Origin: JAVJUS01 sp040220455
GTDB taxonomy: Bacteria > Pseudomonadota > Alphaproteobacteria > DSM-16000 > Inquilinaceae
Direction: 5' to 3'
DNA length: 64,000 nt
Assembly (NCBI GenBank): GCA_040220455.1
Contig: JAVJUS010000055.1
Location: forward strand, 1 to 64,000
In this document: piece after piece, positions 9,461 through 18,633 of the stretch
Layout of the letters: each line of letters opens with the position of its first letter
Position numbering within the stretch: position 1 is the stretch's first letter
The notes under the pieces: generated by a model
What the model was told of the DNA's origin: nothing
The model's database searches: none
Seen by the model: only the letters and a program-made list of their open reading frames with translations
Translations under genes and position numbers: made by a program

Positions 9461-9705
9461 GCCGCCGGAGGGCGCCACGGGCGAGACGCGAGCATACGCC
9501 AACCCGAAATCCGGGGTGACGTGCCCACCGGATAGGCAGCCCGCTCACCATGCCATCGTCTTCGGCGGCATGGCCGAGAAGCGAGACGCGCCGTTGCGGG
9601 CTTTTGGTCGGCAGAAAACTTTGATATCGAATTGATCGATTGGCTAACGGCCGCCGACGTGGCATAGCCGGTGCATTCCCGCGCTCCCGGTTCCCGTCGA
9701 CGAGG
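9461..9705 (+). promoter_or_regulatory. Intergenic region upstream of the UbiD-type operon
   Basis: 245 bp that must contain the promoter of the seven-gene operon beginning at 9706. An AT-rich patch around 9612-9648 (AACTTTGATATCGAATTGAT) stands out in this GC-rich sequence and is the likeliest promoter or operator site. No exact -10/-35 boxes are claimed. Confidence 0.4.
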
Positions 9706-11067
9706 ATGCCGGCCGTGCCGTCACTGACCAGTTTCCTGGAGACCCTGCCCGAGGACGAGATCCTGCGGATCGAGGAGCCGACGCCGCTGGATCATGTGAC
9801 CACGGCGCTGGTTCTCGAGCTGGAGCGGCGCAAGCGCTCGCCCGTGGTCCGGGTCGAACGGCCGGAGGGCTTCGACTGGCCGGTCGTCGCCAACCTGTTC
9901 GGCGACCGGGGCCGCATCGCCCGCATGGTCGGCGACCCGCCGGGCGGCTTTCACGCGGCCTGGGCGCGCGCGTCACGGAGCACCCTGAAGCCTCGCCTCG
10001 TCGACGAAGGGTCGGTCCATGAGGTGATCGAGGAAGGCCCGGCGGTCGATGCCGGCCGCCTGCCGATCTGCCGGCATTTCGAGCAGGACGCGGGCCGCTA
10101 CATCGGCTCCGGCATCCTGATCTGCAAGAACCCGGACACCGGCATCCGCAACCTCAGCTTCCAGCGGATGATGCTCAAGGGACCGGACCGGTTCGGCGCC
10201 AGCCTGCATTCCCGCGGCGACATCTGGGACCACCTGGCGCGCAGCCGGGCGCTGGGCCGAAACCTGGAGGTCGCGGTCGTCATCGGTGCCCATCCCGCGA
10301 TCTATCTGGCCGCCGCCGCCAAGGTGCCGCAGGACGTCGACGAGCTCGACATCGCCTGCGGCCTGCTCGACCAACCGGTCGACCTGGTCGCCTGCCGGAC
10401 GATCGACGTCGAAGTGCCGGCCGAGGCGGAGATCGTGCTGGAGGGCGAGATCCTCGCCGATGTCGAGGAGGACGAGGGCCCCTACGGCGAATACACCGGC
10501 TACTCGACCAGCCGGTCGACCCGCAACGTCTTCGTGGTCAAGGCGATCACGCGACGCCGGAGCCCGGTCTTCCTGGACGTCATCCCGGGCTATTCGTCGG
10601 AGCACCTGCTGCTCGGGCGCAGCGCCAAGGAGGCCAACGTCGCCGCGCGGCTCAAGGACGGGGTACCGGGGCTCAAGGCGCTCAACTACCCGAAGTCGGG
10701 CACGCATTTCCACGCCTACCTGTCCTTCGAGAAGACGGCGGAAGGCCAGGCGCGCCACGCGCTGATGCTGCTCTTCGGCCTCGACCCGTATCTCAAGTTC
10801 GCGGTCGCCGTGGACTCCGACATCGACGTCTTCGACGAGCAGGACGTCCTCTGGGCGCTCGCCACCCGCTTCCAGGCCGACACCGACATGTTCGTGGTGC
10901 CCAAGGTCTTCGGCAACCGCCTGGACCCGTCGTCGCCCGACGGCACGGCGGCGAAGCTCGGTCTCGACGCGACGCGGCCGCTCGACTGGGACGTCGAGCG
11001 CACATCCATGCCCGCCGACGCCCTGGCGCGTGCGCGGGCGATCCTGACGACCCGGCAAGGAACCTGA
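9706..11067 (+). CDS. UbiD-family (prenylated-FMN-dependent) decarboxylase
   Basis: A 453-residue protein with the UbiD family signatures. The arginine in LSFQRMMLKGPDR and the paired glutamates in EDEGPYGEYTGY correspond to the catalytic E-R-E set around prenylated FMN. Length fits the family. Start: ATG at 9706, giving MPAVPSLTSFLETLPEDE; the TTG frame to 9640 adds an unconvincing leader. UbiD enzymes reversibly decarboxylate aromatic or alpha,beta-unsaturated acids and need cofactor made by UbiX, encoded as the last gene of this operon. Association with a NitT-type transporter and an amidohydrolase points to catabolism, not ubiquinone synthesis. The substrate is unknown. Confidence 0.9.
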   Translation: MPAVPSLTSFLETLPEDEILRIEEPTPLDHVTTALVLELERRKRSPVVRVERPEGFDWPVVANLFGDRGRIARMVGDPPGGFHAAWARASRSTLKPRLVDEGSVHEVIEEGPAVDAGRLPICRHFEQDAGRYIGSGILICKNPDTGIRNLSFQRMMLKGPDRFGASLHSRGDIWDHLARSRALGRNLEVAVVIGAHPAIYLAAAAKVPQDVDELDIACGLLDQPVDLVACRTIDVEVPAEAEIVLEGEILADVEEDEGPYGEYTGYSTSRSTRNVFVVKAITRRRSPVFLDVIPGYSSEHLLLGRSAKEANVAARLKDGVPGLKALNYPKSGTHFHAYLSFEKTAEGQARHALMLLFGLDPYLKFAVAVDSDIDVFDEQDVLWALATRFQADTDMFVVPKVFGNRLDPSSPDGTAAKLGLDATRPLDWDVERTSMPADALARARAILTTRQGT

Positions 11068-11081
11068 GGGGGACAGCGAGC

Positions 11082-12098
11082 ATGATGGCGACGACACGGA
11101 TTCGGGCCGCCGCGGCGGCGACGGCCCTGGCGACGGCGGCGGCCACGGCGCTCTGGGCGGGCGGCGCGACGGCGCAGGACGGCGACGAGCTGACGCCGGT
11201 CTCCTTCCGGCTCGACTGGCGCGCCGGCGCCCAGCACGCGCCGTTCTACCTGGGCGCGTCGGAAGGCTTCTATGCCGAGGAGGGCATCGACCTCGAAATC
11301 ATCTCGGGCTCCGGCTCCTCCGACGCGGTCAAGCAGCTCGGCTCCGGCGCGATCGAGATGGCGCTGGTCGACGCCCTGGTCATGGTCCAGGCGGTCTCCC
11401 AGGAGGTGCCGGTCCAGGCGGTCGGCGCCTACTACCAGCGCTCGCCGATCGTGGTCATGAGCCCGGAGGAGGACCCGGTCACCTCGGTCGACCAGCTCCT
11501 GGGCGACGTCAAGCTGGGCTCGAAGAAGGGCAGCGCCACCTATCAGGGCCTGATCGCCCTGCTCGGCGCCAACGACCTGGCGCTCGAGGACGTCACGCTG
11601 GTCGATATCGGATTCGGCGTGCAGCCGCTGCTGGTCGGCCAGGTCGACGCCATGATGGGCTTCGCCATGAACGAGCCGATCGAGGCCTCGACGGCCGGCA
11701 TGCCGGTGACGGTCATGAGCATCGCCGATGCCGGAGTCGACACCTACGGCCTGACCCTCGCCTCCAATGCCGACTTCATGGCCGAGCACGGCGACGTGGT
11801 CGAGGGCTTCGTCGCCGCCACCAAGCGGGCGATCGAGGCGACCAAGGCCGATCACGCCGCCGCCGTCGCCGCGCTCGACGCGGCGGTCGCGGAGATCGAC
11901 ACCGAGCGCGAGATGGCGGTCCTGGAGGCGACCCTGCCCTACTGGGAGAGCGCGGACACCGCCGAGGCGGGGGTCCTGGCCCAGACCGGGGCCCACTGGC
12001 AGCAGACCGCCGAGATCGCCGCGGCGCTGGGTCTCGTCGACGCCGCGCCGCCGGCCGACGCGCTTTACACCGGCGCCTTCCTGACCGCGTCGGAATGA
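11082..12098 (+). CDS. NMT1/THI5-type periplasmic substrate-binding protein of an ABC transporter
   Basis: A 338-residue secreted protein with an alanine-rich signal peptide to about residue 31 (ATALWAGGATAQ). The mature N-terminus, FRLDWRAGAQHAPFYLGASE, is typical of the NMT1/SsuA/TauA/ThiY class, followed by EGIDLEI. A good Shine-Dalgarno (GAGGGGGACAG) precedes the ATG. Family members bind sulfonates, nitrate, pyrimidine precursors, riboflavin and other small organics. It overlaps the ATPase gene by 4 bp, and ATPase plus permease complete the importer. Confidence 0.88.
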   Translation: MMATTRIRAAAAATALATAAATALWAGGATAQDGDELTPVSFRLDWRAGAQHAPFYLGASEGFYAEEGIDLEIISGSGSSDAVKQLGSGAIEMALVDALVMVQAVSQEVPVQAVGAYYQRSPIVVMSPEEDPVTSVDQLLGDVKLGSKKGSATYQGLIALLGANDLALEDVTLVDIGFGVQPLLVGQVDAMMGFAMNEPIEASTAGMPVTVMSIADAGVDTYGLTLASNADFMAEHGDVVEGFVAATKRAIEATKADHAAAVAALDAAVAEIDTEREMAVLEATLPYWESADTAEAGVLAQTGAHWQQTAEIAAALGLVDAAPPADALYTGAFLTASE

Positions 12099-12943
12099 CG
12101 GCCTCGCCGACGACGCAGATGCGGCACGACCCGCCCGCCGCCACCGGCGACGGGCGGGCGGCCTCGCATATCCGCCTCGACGGGGTCTCGATGACCTTCG
12201 ACGGGGCGGGCTCCGGGGCGGGCTCCGGGGCGGGCGGGCCGGTCGTCGCGCTGGAGCATGTCGACCTGACGGTGGCCGAGGGCGAGTTCGTCGCCCTGCT
12301 CGGCCCCACCGGCTGCGGCAAGAGCACGCTGCTGCGCCTCGTCGCCGACCTGATCCACCCCTCGGCCGGGGCGGTGACGGTCGGCGGCGCGCCGGCGGCC
12401 CGGGCGCGCCAGGCCAACCGCTTCGGCTTCGTCTTCCAGGAGCCGGCGCTGCTGCCCTGGCGCACCGCCCTCGACAACGTGCACCTGCCTCTGGAGGTCG
12501 TCGACTACCCCGACCAGCCGCCGCGCCAGCGCTGCCTGGATCTGCTGGAGTCGGTCGGCCTCGCCCGCTTCGCCGACCACTATCCGCACCAGCTGTCGGG
12601 CGGCATGAAGCAGCGCGTGGCGATCGTCCGTGCGCTCGCCTGGAACCCGCCGATCCTGCTCATGGACGAGCCGTTCAGCGCGCTCGACGAGCTGACCAAG
12701 GCCCAGCTCCAGGACGACCTGCTGGCGCTGTGGACGCGCGAGCGCAAGACGATCCTGTTCGTCACCCACAACATCGCCGAGGCGGTCTATCTGGCCGACC
12801 GTGTCGTCGTCATGTCGCCCCATCCGGGCCGGATCAAGCAGATCCTGCCGGTCGCCCTGCCCCGGCCCCGCGAGCCCGCGATGCGCGAGACCATGGAATT
12901 CCTGGCGATGGTGCGAGAGGCGCGGGAGACGCTGGGCCGATGA
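12095..12943 (+). CDS. NitT/TauT-type ABC transporter ATPase
   Basis: A 282-residue ATPase with Walker A GPTGCGKSTLL, Q-loop VFQEPALLPW, signature LSGGMKQRVAIVRAL, Walker B ILLMDEPFSALD and switch histidine FVTHNI. The Q-loop and the D-loop AEAVYLADRV are typical of the SsuB/TauB/NrtD group. A glycine-rich duplicated stretch (GSGAGSGAGG, residues about 33-43) sits just before the conserved fold and looks like local expansion. Starts ATGA with the binding-protein stop and ends ATGA with the permease start. Confidence 0.9.
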   Translation: MTASPTTQMRHDPPAATGDGRAASHIRLDGVSMTFDGAGSGAGSGAGGPVVALEHVDLTVAEGEFVALLGPTGCGKSTLLRLVADLIHPSAGAVTVGGAPAARARQANRFGFVFQEPALLPWRTALDNVHLPLEVVDYPDQPPRQRCLDLLESVGLARFADHYPHQLSGGMKQRVAIVRALAWNPPILLMDEPFSALDELTKAQLQDDLLALWTRERKTILFVTHNIAEAVYLADRVVVMSPHPGRIKQILPVALPRPREPAMRETMEFLAMVREARETLGR

Positions 12944-13743
12944 CCGCCGACGCAACGACGCTCGCCCGCCGCCTCGGCCGCGCGACGGCGTCCAGCCGCA
13001 TCGGCCCGCCGATCCTGATCCTGGCGGCCGTGCTGGGCAGCTGGGAAGTAGCGGTCGCCGTGCTGGACATCCCGCTCTGGCTGCTGCCGCCGCCGAGCCG
13101 GGTCTTCGCCCGGCTGGTGACGCTCGACACGCTGTGGTTCCACACCAGTATCACGCTTCTGGAGGCCGCCTCGGGCTTCGCCGTGTCGGCGATCCTGGGC
13201 ATCGCGCTCGCCGCCGGGATCGTGCATTCCCGGTTCCTGGAGAACGGCGTCTTTCCCTACATCATCGTCTCCAACGCGATCCCGATCATCGCGATCATCC
13301 CGCTGCTGACGATCTGGTTCGGCTTCGGCATCACGCCGAAGATCATGATCGTGGCGATCATCACCTTCTTCCCGATCGTCACCAACACGACGCGGGGCCT
13401 CAAATCCGCCGATCCCCGGATCCTGGAGTTCATGCGCTCGATCAACGCGCGGCGGCGGACGGTGTTCTTCAAGGTCCAGCTGCCCAGCGCCCTGCCCTAC
13501 ATCTTCGCCGGCTTCAAGATCGCCGGCTCGCTGAGCCTGGTCGGCGCGGTGGTGGGCGAGTTCTACGGCTCCGATCGCGGGCTGGGATATCTGGTGATCA
13601 CCTCGGCGACGCAATTGCGCACCGACCTGCTGTTCGTCGCGATCTTCATGCTCGCGGCGATCGGCGTGTCGCTGTTCCTGCTGTTCGCGCGGCTGGAGCG
13701 CTGGGTGGTGCGCGGCGACCCGGGGCTGGAGGGCGGGCCGTGA
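12940..13743 (+). CDS. NitT/TauT-type ABC transporter permease
   Basis: A 267-residue inner-membrane permease with about six transmembrane segments and the binding-protein-dependent transport domain. The EAA-like loop around FMRSINARRRTVFFKVQLPS contacts the ATPase. Start: ATG at 12940, overlapping the ATPase stop; the longer upstream frame is a shadow of the ATPase gene. It ends overlapping the GTG of the amidohydrolase, so importer and enzyme are co-translated. Confidence 0.9.
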   Translation: MTADATTLARRLGRATASSRIGPPILILAAVLGSWEVAVAVLDIPLWLLPPPSRVFARLVTLDTLWFHTSITLLEAASGFAVSAILGIALAAGIVHSRFLENGVFPYIIVSNAIPIIAIIPLLTIWFGFGITPKIMIVAIITFFPIVTNTTRGLKSADPRILEFMRSINARRRTVFFKVQLPSALPYIFAGFKIAGSLSLVGAVVGEFYGSDRGLGYLVITSATQLRTDLLFVAIFMLAAIGVSLFLLFARLERWVVRGDPGLEGGP

Positions 13744-15053
13744 CCGACGGGGTCGCCGACCTGTTGGTGCGCGATACGCTGATCGTGCCGGGCGGCGGGG
13801 CGTCGCCGCGGACCGGCTGGCTCGCCATCGCCGGGACGACCATCCTGGCGACGGGGACCGACGCGCCGGAGCCCGAGGCCAGGGCGGTGATCGACGGCCG
13901 GCGCCACGCCGTGATCCCGGGCCTCGTCAACGCCCACGCCCACTCCCATTCCAGCCTGACCCGCGGCTCCGCCGAAGGTCGCACCCTCGATCCCTGGATT
14001 GCGGCGATCGAGCGCGAGCAGGCGATCCTGACCGAGGACGATGCCCGCGTCGGGGCCTTCGCGACCTACGCCGAAGCCCTGTTGTCCGGCACCACGGCGA
14101 TCCTCGACATGACGCTGGCGCCCGAGGTGGCGGCCGAAGCGGCACGCGCCATAGGCATCCGCGCGGTGATCGCGCCCTATGCCGCCGATACCAAGCCCTT
14201 CGCGCCGAGCCTCGCGCGGACCGCGGCCCTGCTGGAGTCCCGCGACGACAGCGCCGGCCGCGTCACGGTCTGGGTCGGGCTCCACGACCTCGAGAGCTGC
14301 ACCGACGCCCAGATCGCCGAGGGCGTCGCGCTGGCCGCCGCCCACGGCACCGGCCTGCACCTCCACTGCTCGGAGACCGCCGCCTCGGTCGAGCGCACGC
14401 GGGCCCGCACCGGCCGCACGCCGGTCGCCCATCTAGCCGCCCTGGGCGCCCTCGGGCCGAAGACGGCACTCGCCCACGGGGTCCATGTCGACGCCGCCGA
14501 CCGGGCGCTCCTCGCCGAGACGGGATCCGGCATCGTCCACTGCCCGCACGCCAACATGAAGCTCGGCTCCGGCATCGCGCCGGTGGCGGCCATGCTGGAC
14601 GACGGCGTTCAGGTCGCGCTGGGCACGGACGGGGCGAAGGCGAACAACCGGCTCGACCCGTTCGACGTGATGAAATTCGCCTCGCTCGGCGCCAAGGGCG
14701 TCGCCCGCGACGCCTCGCTCCTGCCGCCGGCGAGCGTGCTCGACATGGCGGGTCCGGCGGGCGCGCGGATGCTGGGGCTCGGGACCGAGCGGCTCGAGCC
14801 CGGCGCGCCGGCGGACCTGGTCATGGTCCGGGTCGACCGCCTGCACATGCAGCCGGCCGAGCCCGCCACGATCGAGGCCAACCTGGTCCATGCCGCCCGC
14901 GGCGGGGACGTCGACACGGTGATCGTCGACGGCCGGGTCGTCGTCCGCGAGGGCCGGCTCGCGACGCTCGACGAAGCGGCCGTGCTGGCCGATCTCTCCC
15001 GGGTCGGCCGCGCCCTGCTGGCCCGCGTCGACAGCGCCGGTGCGGCGGCATGA
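13740..15053 (+). CDS. Amidohydrolase (cytosine/guanine deaminase-like, TrzA/AtzB-type subgroup)
   Basis: A 437-residue metal-dependent hydrolase. The first metal motif is H-x-H in VNAHAHSHSSLTRG near residue 65. Further ligands and active-site groups are HLHCSE, AHGVHVD and the aspartate in LGTDGAKANNR. The fold and motifs match amidohydrolases that deaminate or dechlorinate N-heterocycles (cytosine, guanine, S-adenosylhomocysteine, s-triazines). Start GTG at 13740 overlaps the permease stop. Together with UbiD/UbiX it suggests hydrolytic deamination of an imported N-heterocycle plus decarboxylation. Confidence 0.85.
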   Translation: MTDGVADLLVRDTLIVPGGGASPRTGWLAIAGTTILATGTDAPEPEARAVIDGRRHAVIPGLVNAHAHSHSSLTRGSAEGRTLDPWIAAIEREQAILTEDDARVGAFATYAEALLSGTTAILDMTLAPEVAAEAARAIGIRAVIAPYAADTKPFAPSLARTAALLESRDDSAGRVTVWVGLHDLESCTDAQIAEGVALAAAHGTGLHLHCSETAASVERTRARTGRTPVAHLAALGALGPKTALAHGVHVDAADRALLAETGSGIVHCPHANMKLGSGIAPVAAMLDDGVQVALGTDGAKANNRLDPFDVMKFASLGAKGVARDASLLPPASVLDMAGPAGARMLGLGTERLEPGAPADLVMVRVDRLHMQPAEPATIEANLVHAARGGDVDTVIVDGRVVVREGRLATLDEAAVLADLSRVGRALLARVDSAGAAA

Positions 15054-15559
15054 CGGGCGCGCCTTCCGCCCTCGGCCCTTGGGCCTTCGCGCTGGGCCTC
15101 TACGAGCGGCCGGGCGTGGCGGACCGTTGCCTGCATCTCCAGGACACCCACGGCGCCGACGTGCTGCTGGTCCTCCACGGATTCTGGCGCGCGGTCGACG
15201 GCATCGCGATCGACGAGGCCGGCGCCGCTGCGGCGGTGGCCCGCGTCCGGCCGTGGCGGGAGGCGGCGATCCGGCCGCTGCGCGCAGTGCGCCGCAGCCT
15301 GAAGCCCGGCGTGGCCGGCATCGAGTCCGAGCGCGCGGCGGCCTTCCGCGAGCGGGTCAAGGCGCTGGAGCTCGAGGCCGAGCGCATCGGGCTGGAAGCG
15401 CTCGCGGAGGACTCACCGGGTCGGCCGGACGACGCGGCGACCGATGCCCGGGCGCTGGCGGTGGCCAATGTGTCGGCCCTGCTGCATGCCGACGGCGTGG
15501 CGGTCGACGCGGCGGTGGCCGACGCGCTGGCCGGCCTCGCCCGCGCGGCGGTGACGTGA
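15050..15559 (+). CDS. TIGR02444-like conserved hypothetical protein
   Basis: A 169-residue soluble, mostly helical protein. The N-terminal LGPWAFALGLYERPGVADRCLHLQD, followed by LLVLHGFW, resembles the TIGR02444 family of proteobacterial proteins, whose function is not established. It overlaps the amidohydrolase by 4 bp and is followed 34 bp later by the UbiX-like gene, so it is an internal operon member. Neighbourhood is the only clue to its role. Confidence 0.65.
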   Translation: MTGAPSALGPWAFALGLYERPGVADRCLHLQDTHGADVLLVLHGFWRAVDGIAIDEAGAAAAVARVRPWREAAIRPLRAVRRSLKPGVAGIESERAAAFRERVKALELEAERIGLEALAEDSPGRPDDAATDARALAVANVSALLHADGVAVDAAVADALAGLARAAVT

Positions 15560-15593
15560 CCCGGCGCAGCGGGTGCAAGGGAGGCATCCTGGA

Positions 15594-16217
15594 ATGGCCG
15601 AAAGGCTGATCATCGGAATAAGCGGCGCCTCGGGCGCGATCTACGGGGTGCGCCTGCTGGAAGCCCTGCGCGGCACCGGTATCGAGACCCATCTGGTGGT
15701 CAGCCGGGCGGGCGCGCTGACCCTGCGTCACGAGACCGGGCTGCGCCCGGCCGACCTCGAACCGATGGCCGACATCGTCCATCCGATCAACGATGTCGGG
15801 GCGGCCTGCGCCAGCGGGTCGTTCCGCACGCGCGGCATGGTGGTCGCGCCGTGCTCGATGAAGACGGTGGCGGAGATCGCGACGGGCCTGTCCTCCACGC
15901 TGCTCAGCCGGTCGGCGGACGTCGTGCTCAAGGAACGGCGGCGCCTCGTGCTGCTGGTCCGGGAGTCGCCGCTGACCAGCGTCCATCTGCGCAACATGGC
16001 CACGATCAGCGACATGGGCGGGATCATCTGCCCGCCGGTGCCCGCCTTCTATACCGCGCCGGCGAGCGTCGACGACATCGTCGACCACACGGTCGGCCGC
16101 GTCCTCGATCTGTTCGATATCGACAGCGGGCGGGTTTCCCGCTGGGCCGGCCTGAAGACCCCGCCCCCGCCGCCTCCCGAGCCCGCGGAGGAGGACGGGT
16201 CCGAGCCGGATCAGTAG
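15594..16217 (+). CDS. UbiX-family flavin prenyltransferase
   Basis: A 207-residue flavoprotein with the UbiX N-terminus IIGISGASGAIYGVRLLEAL, the phosphate/FMN motif VVAPCSMKT and the C-terminal RESPLTSVHLRNM plus MGGIICPPVPAFY. UbiX makes prenylated FMN from FMNH2 and dimethylallyl phosphate; it would mature the UbiD enzyme at the head of the operon. The ATG at 15594 has a good AGGGAGG Shine-Dalgarno. The C-terminus is proline/glutamate-rich and overlaps the 3' end of the convergent dehydrogenase gene by 7 bp. Confidence 0.92.
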   Translation: MAERLIIGISGASGAIYGVRLLEALRGTGIETHLVVSRAGALTLRHETGLRPADLEPMADIVHPINDVGAACASGSFRTRGMVVAPCSMKTVAEIATGLSSTLLSRSADVVLKERRRLVLLVRESPLTSVHLRNMATISDMGGIICPPVPAFYTAPASVDDIVDHTVGRVLDLFDIDSGRVSRWAGLKTPPPPPPEPAEEDGSEPDQ

Positions 16218-17242
16218 CCGGCCGCCGGGTCCACCACGTTGGCGAGCGGCCGGCCGTCGAGCGTGCGGGCCAGGTTGTCGAAGACGATGTCCAGGCAGGC
16301 GGGCAGGAAGCGGTCGATGTCGTCCATGCAGACATGGGGCATGACCACCAGGTCAGGCGTCTCCCATTCGGGCGCCTCGGGCGGCAGGGGCTCCGGGTCG
16401 AAGACATCGGCGATCATGCCGGCGAGCCGCCCCTCGGCAAGGGCCGCGCGCGCCGCCGCCATGTCGACCACCCCCGCCCGCCCGGCGCTGATCAGGCTCG
16501 CCCCCTCGGGCAGCCGGGCCAGGGCGTCGGCGTCGATCAGGTGGCGGGTCGCCGCGGTGAGAGGCAGGGCGGAGACCAGGATGTCGGCCTGGGGCAGAAG
16601 CTCGGCCAGCCGGTCCGGCGTGACCATGGTCTCGACCGCCGGATGGGGCGCGCCGGATCGCCGGACGCCCAGCACCCGCATGCCGAGAGAGCGCCCGGAC
16701 TCCGCGAAGGCGCCGCCGATATCGCCGACGCCGGCGACGACCAGCGTCCGCCCGGCGATCCCGGGGGTGAACAGGGAATGCCAGTGCCGCGCGCGCTGGT
16801 TGGCGGCGATGCGCGGCACCCGGGCATGGGCCATCAGCAGCAGCATCAGCGTGCCCTCGCGCGCCTTGTCGGCGTGCGCGCCGCTGGCGTTGACCAGCGC
16901 AGCCCCCGGCGGCAGCCAGTCGAGCGGCAGCAGCTTCTCCACGCCCGCGCTGGTCACGAAGACCCAGCGCAGCCGGGGCGCGGCGGTGGCGAGCCGGTCC
17001 CGGGGAAAGCGGGGATGAGTGATGACGTCATAGGACGTCACCAGCACCTCGACCGTGTCGAGCGCCGAAGGCAGCGTTTCCAGATCCGCGCTTTGACTCA
17101 CGTCGAGCCGGGCGTCGACGGCCGGATGACGGGCCCGGGCGGCGGCGACGCGCTCCGGCGTCAAGTGGAAGACCGGCGGCTTCGAGGTCAGGTTCTCGAA
17201 GTGGACGCGCAGGCGACCCGACGGCGGCGGGGCGGCGCTCAC
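16211..17242 (-). CDS. D-2-hydroxyacid dehydrogenase (NAD-dependent)
   Basis: A 343-residue dehydrogenase with a Rossmann GxGxxG in VAGVGDIGGAFAESGRSLGM. The catalytic set is an arginine in SAGRAGVVD, a glutamate in DVFDPEPLPPE and a histidine in VMPHVCMDD. These match the D-isomer 2-hydroxyacid dehydrogenase family, which interconverts 2-oxo and D-2-hydroxy acids. It is last in a three-gene minus-strand operon after the IPNS-like and Rieske oxygenases, overlapping the Rieske gene by 4 bp. Confidence 0.87.
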   Translation of the reverse strand: MSAAPPPSGRLRVHFENLTSKPPVFHLTPERVAAARARHPAVDARLDVSQSADLETLPSALDTVEVLVTSYDVITHPRFPRDRLATAAPRLRWVFVTSAGVEKLLPLDWLPPGAALVNASGAHADKAREGTLMLLLMAHARVPRIAANQRARHWHSLFTPGIAGRTLVVAGVGDIGGAFAESGRSLGMRVLGVRRSGAPHPAVETMVTPDRLAELLPQADILVSALPLTAATRHLIDADALARLPEGASLISAGRAGVVDMAAARAALAEGRLAGMIADVFDPEPLPPEAPEWETPDLVVMPHVCMDDIDRFLPACLDIVFDNLARTLDGRPLANVVDPAAGY

Positions 17243-18633
17243 GACGCCGGCTCCCCGACCTTCAGGGCGCGGAGGCGCTCCTCGACGACGGCGCGCCGCC
17301 GGTCCGGCGGCTCCGACCCGCTCTCGATCACGATCGCGGCGATGCGCCGGCCGAAGTCCCGGCGCTGGGCGATGTCGTCGCCGTCCTCGGGCGGCGGGAC
17401 CGTGACCACGATCTCGTGGATGTAGGTCGGCGTCGTCTCGCCGGCACTGAAATCGGGGCAGTCCGGCGCCTCGCCCCGGCCGACGGCGCGGATCTGGGCG
17501 CGCAGGCGGCGGCGCAGCATGGCGATGCCGCGATCGGTGGTGCCCAGATGTTCGGAGGCGTGGCTCGTGATCGCGCCCTGGCTGACCTGGGCGTCGTAGT
17601 CACCCGGCTCGCGCTGGCGCTCGGCGTAGGGCCGGTCGCCGGTCTGGCCGGGCAGGTCCACCTTGCCGAGCCCGATCGCCGAGCGGTCGCTCTCCCCGCG
17701 CGGATCCATGACCTCGTTGATGTGGCGCAGGCCGATCGTCCAGCAGTGGGTGTCGTCGATCGGCACGATCCACCGGGTCGTCCAGGCGGAGAAGGCGAGC
17801 TTCTCGTAGGTGCCGTCGATATAGCCCGAGCCGAACTGCGCGAAATTGGGCAGGAAGACGTCACTCGCCCGGACATAGAGGTTGGGCCCCCAGCGGCGCA
17901 CCGCGATCGCCAGCACGCCCAGCGGCGTCTCGAAGAAGTCGATCACCGGCAGGGCGCCGAAGACCGGCGTGAAGCTCTGGCCCAGATCGGCATGGAGGAA
18001 GGCGGAGTGGATCGCGTCGGCCCCGTTCTCGTGGGCCTGCAGCCAGTTCGACGGCTGCTCGAGCTTGTAGGGCACGAGCTCGTTGCCCGCCGGGTACACG
18101 AAGCTGTCGAGCACCGGCATCGGCGGCATCGCCTCGGGCGGGCCGAGATAGGCGAAGACCAGGCCCGCGAATTCGCGAACCGGATAGGCGCCCTGGCAGA
18201 AGGCGGTGCGGATCTTGCTCGACGGCGGCTCGGCCGGCGTCTCGAGGATCGTGCCGTCGATGTCGAATTTCCAGCCGTGATAGCAGCAGCGGATCCCCTG
18301 GTCGGACGGGATGCCGAATTCGAGAGACGCGCCGCGATGCAGGCAGTGCCGGTGCAGCAGGCCGAGCCGGCCGGCCAGATCGCGGAACAGGACCAGGTCC
18401 TCGCCCAGCACGCGGATCGCCAGCGGGCGTTCGCCGATCTCCCCGACCAGCGCGATCGGGTGCCAGTAGCGGCGCAGGTATTCGCCGCAGGGCGTGCCCG
18501 GGCCGACGCGGGTCAGCTCGGCATCGTCGCGGCGCTCGACGGTCGCCGCGTGATAGCCCGAATAGGGGGCCGCGACCCGCTCGGTCTTGCGCCGGCCCGA
18601 CCCGGCCTCGCCCGCCTCGTCCGCCCGGCTCAT
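17239..18633 (-). CDS. Rieske [2Fe-2S] aromatic-ring oxygenase, alpha subunit
   Basis: A 464-residue oxygenase. The Rieske cluster ligands are CLHRGAS (C-x-H) and CCYHGWKFD (C-x-x-H) near residues 92-120. The mononuclear iron site is ENGADAIHSAFLH, the classic N-x-x-D-x-x-H-x(4)-H. The family includes demethylases and hydroxylases such as phthalate dioxygenase. No reductase or ferredoxin gene is adjacent, so electron partners lie elsewhere. The ATG at 18633 overlaps the upstream gene's stop; the long open frame further upstream is a shadow. Confidence 0.9.
   Translation of the reverse strand: MSRADEAGEAGSGRRKTERVAAPYSGYHAATVERRDDAELTRVGPGTPCGEYLRRYWHPIALVGEIGERPLAIRVLGEDLVLFRDLAGRLGLLHRHCLHRGASLEFGIPSDQGIRCCYHGWKFDIDGTILETPAEPPSSKIRTAFCQGAYPVREFAGLVFAYLGPPEAMPPMPVLDSFVYPAGNELVPYKLEQPSNWLQAHENGADAIHSAFLHADLGQSFTPVFGALPVIDFFETPLGVLAIAVRRWGPNLYVRASDVFLPNFAQFGSGYIDGTYEKLAFSAWTTRWIVPIDDTHCWTIGLRHINEVMDPRGESDRSAIGLGKVDLPGQTGDRPYAERQREPGDYDAQVSQGAITSHASEHLGTTDRGIAMLRRRLRAQIRAVGRGEAPDCPDFSAGETTPTYIHEIVVTVPPPEDGDDIAQRRDFGRRIAAIVIESGSEPPDRRRAVVEERLRALKVGEPAS

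Noticed and set aside
11082..12098. Thiamine-precursor (THI5) binding protein
   Set aside because: The NMT1/THI5 family name does not fix the ligand, and no thiamine genes or TPP riboswitch were seen.
9706..16217. UbiD and UbiX as ubiquinone biosynthesis genes
   Set aside because: They sit in one operon with a NitT-type importer and an amidohydrolase, which fits catabolism. Ubiquinone UbiD and UbiX are not arranged this way.
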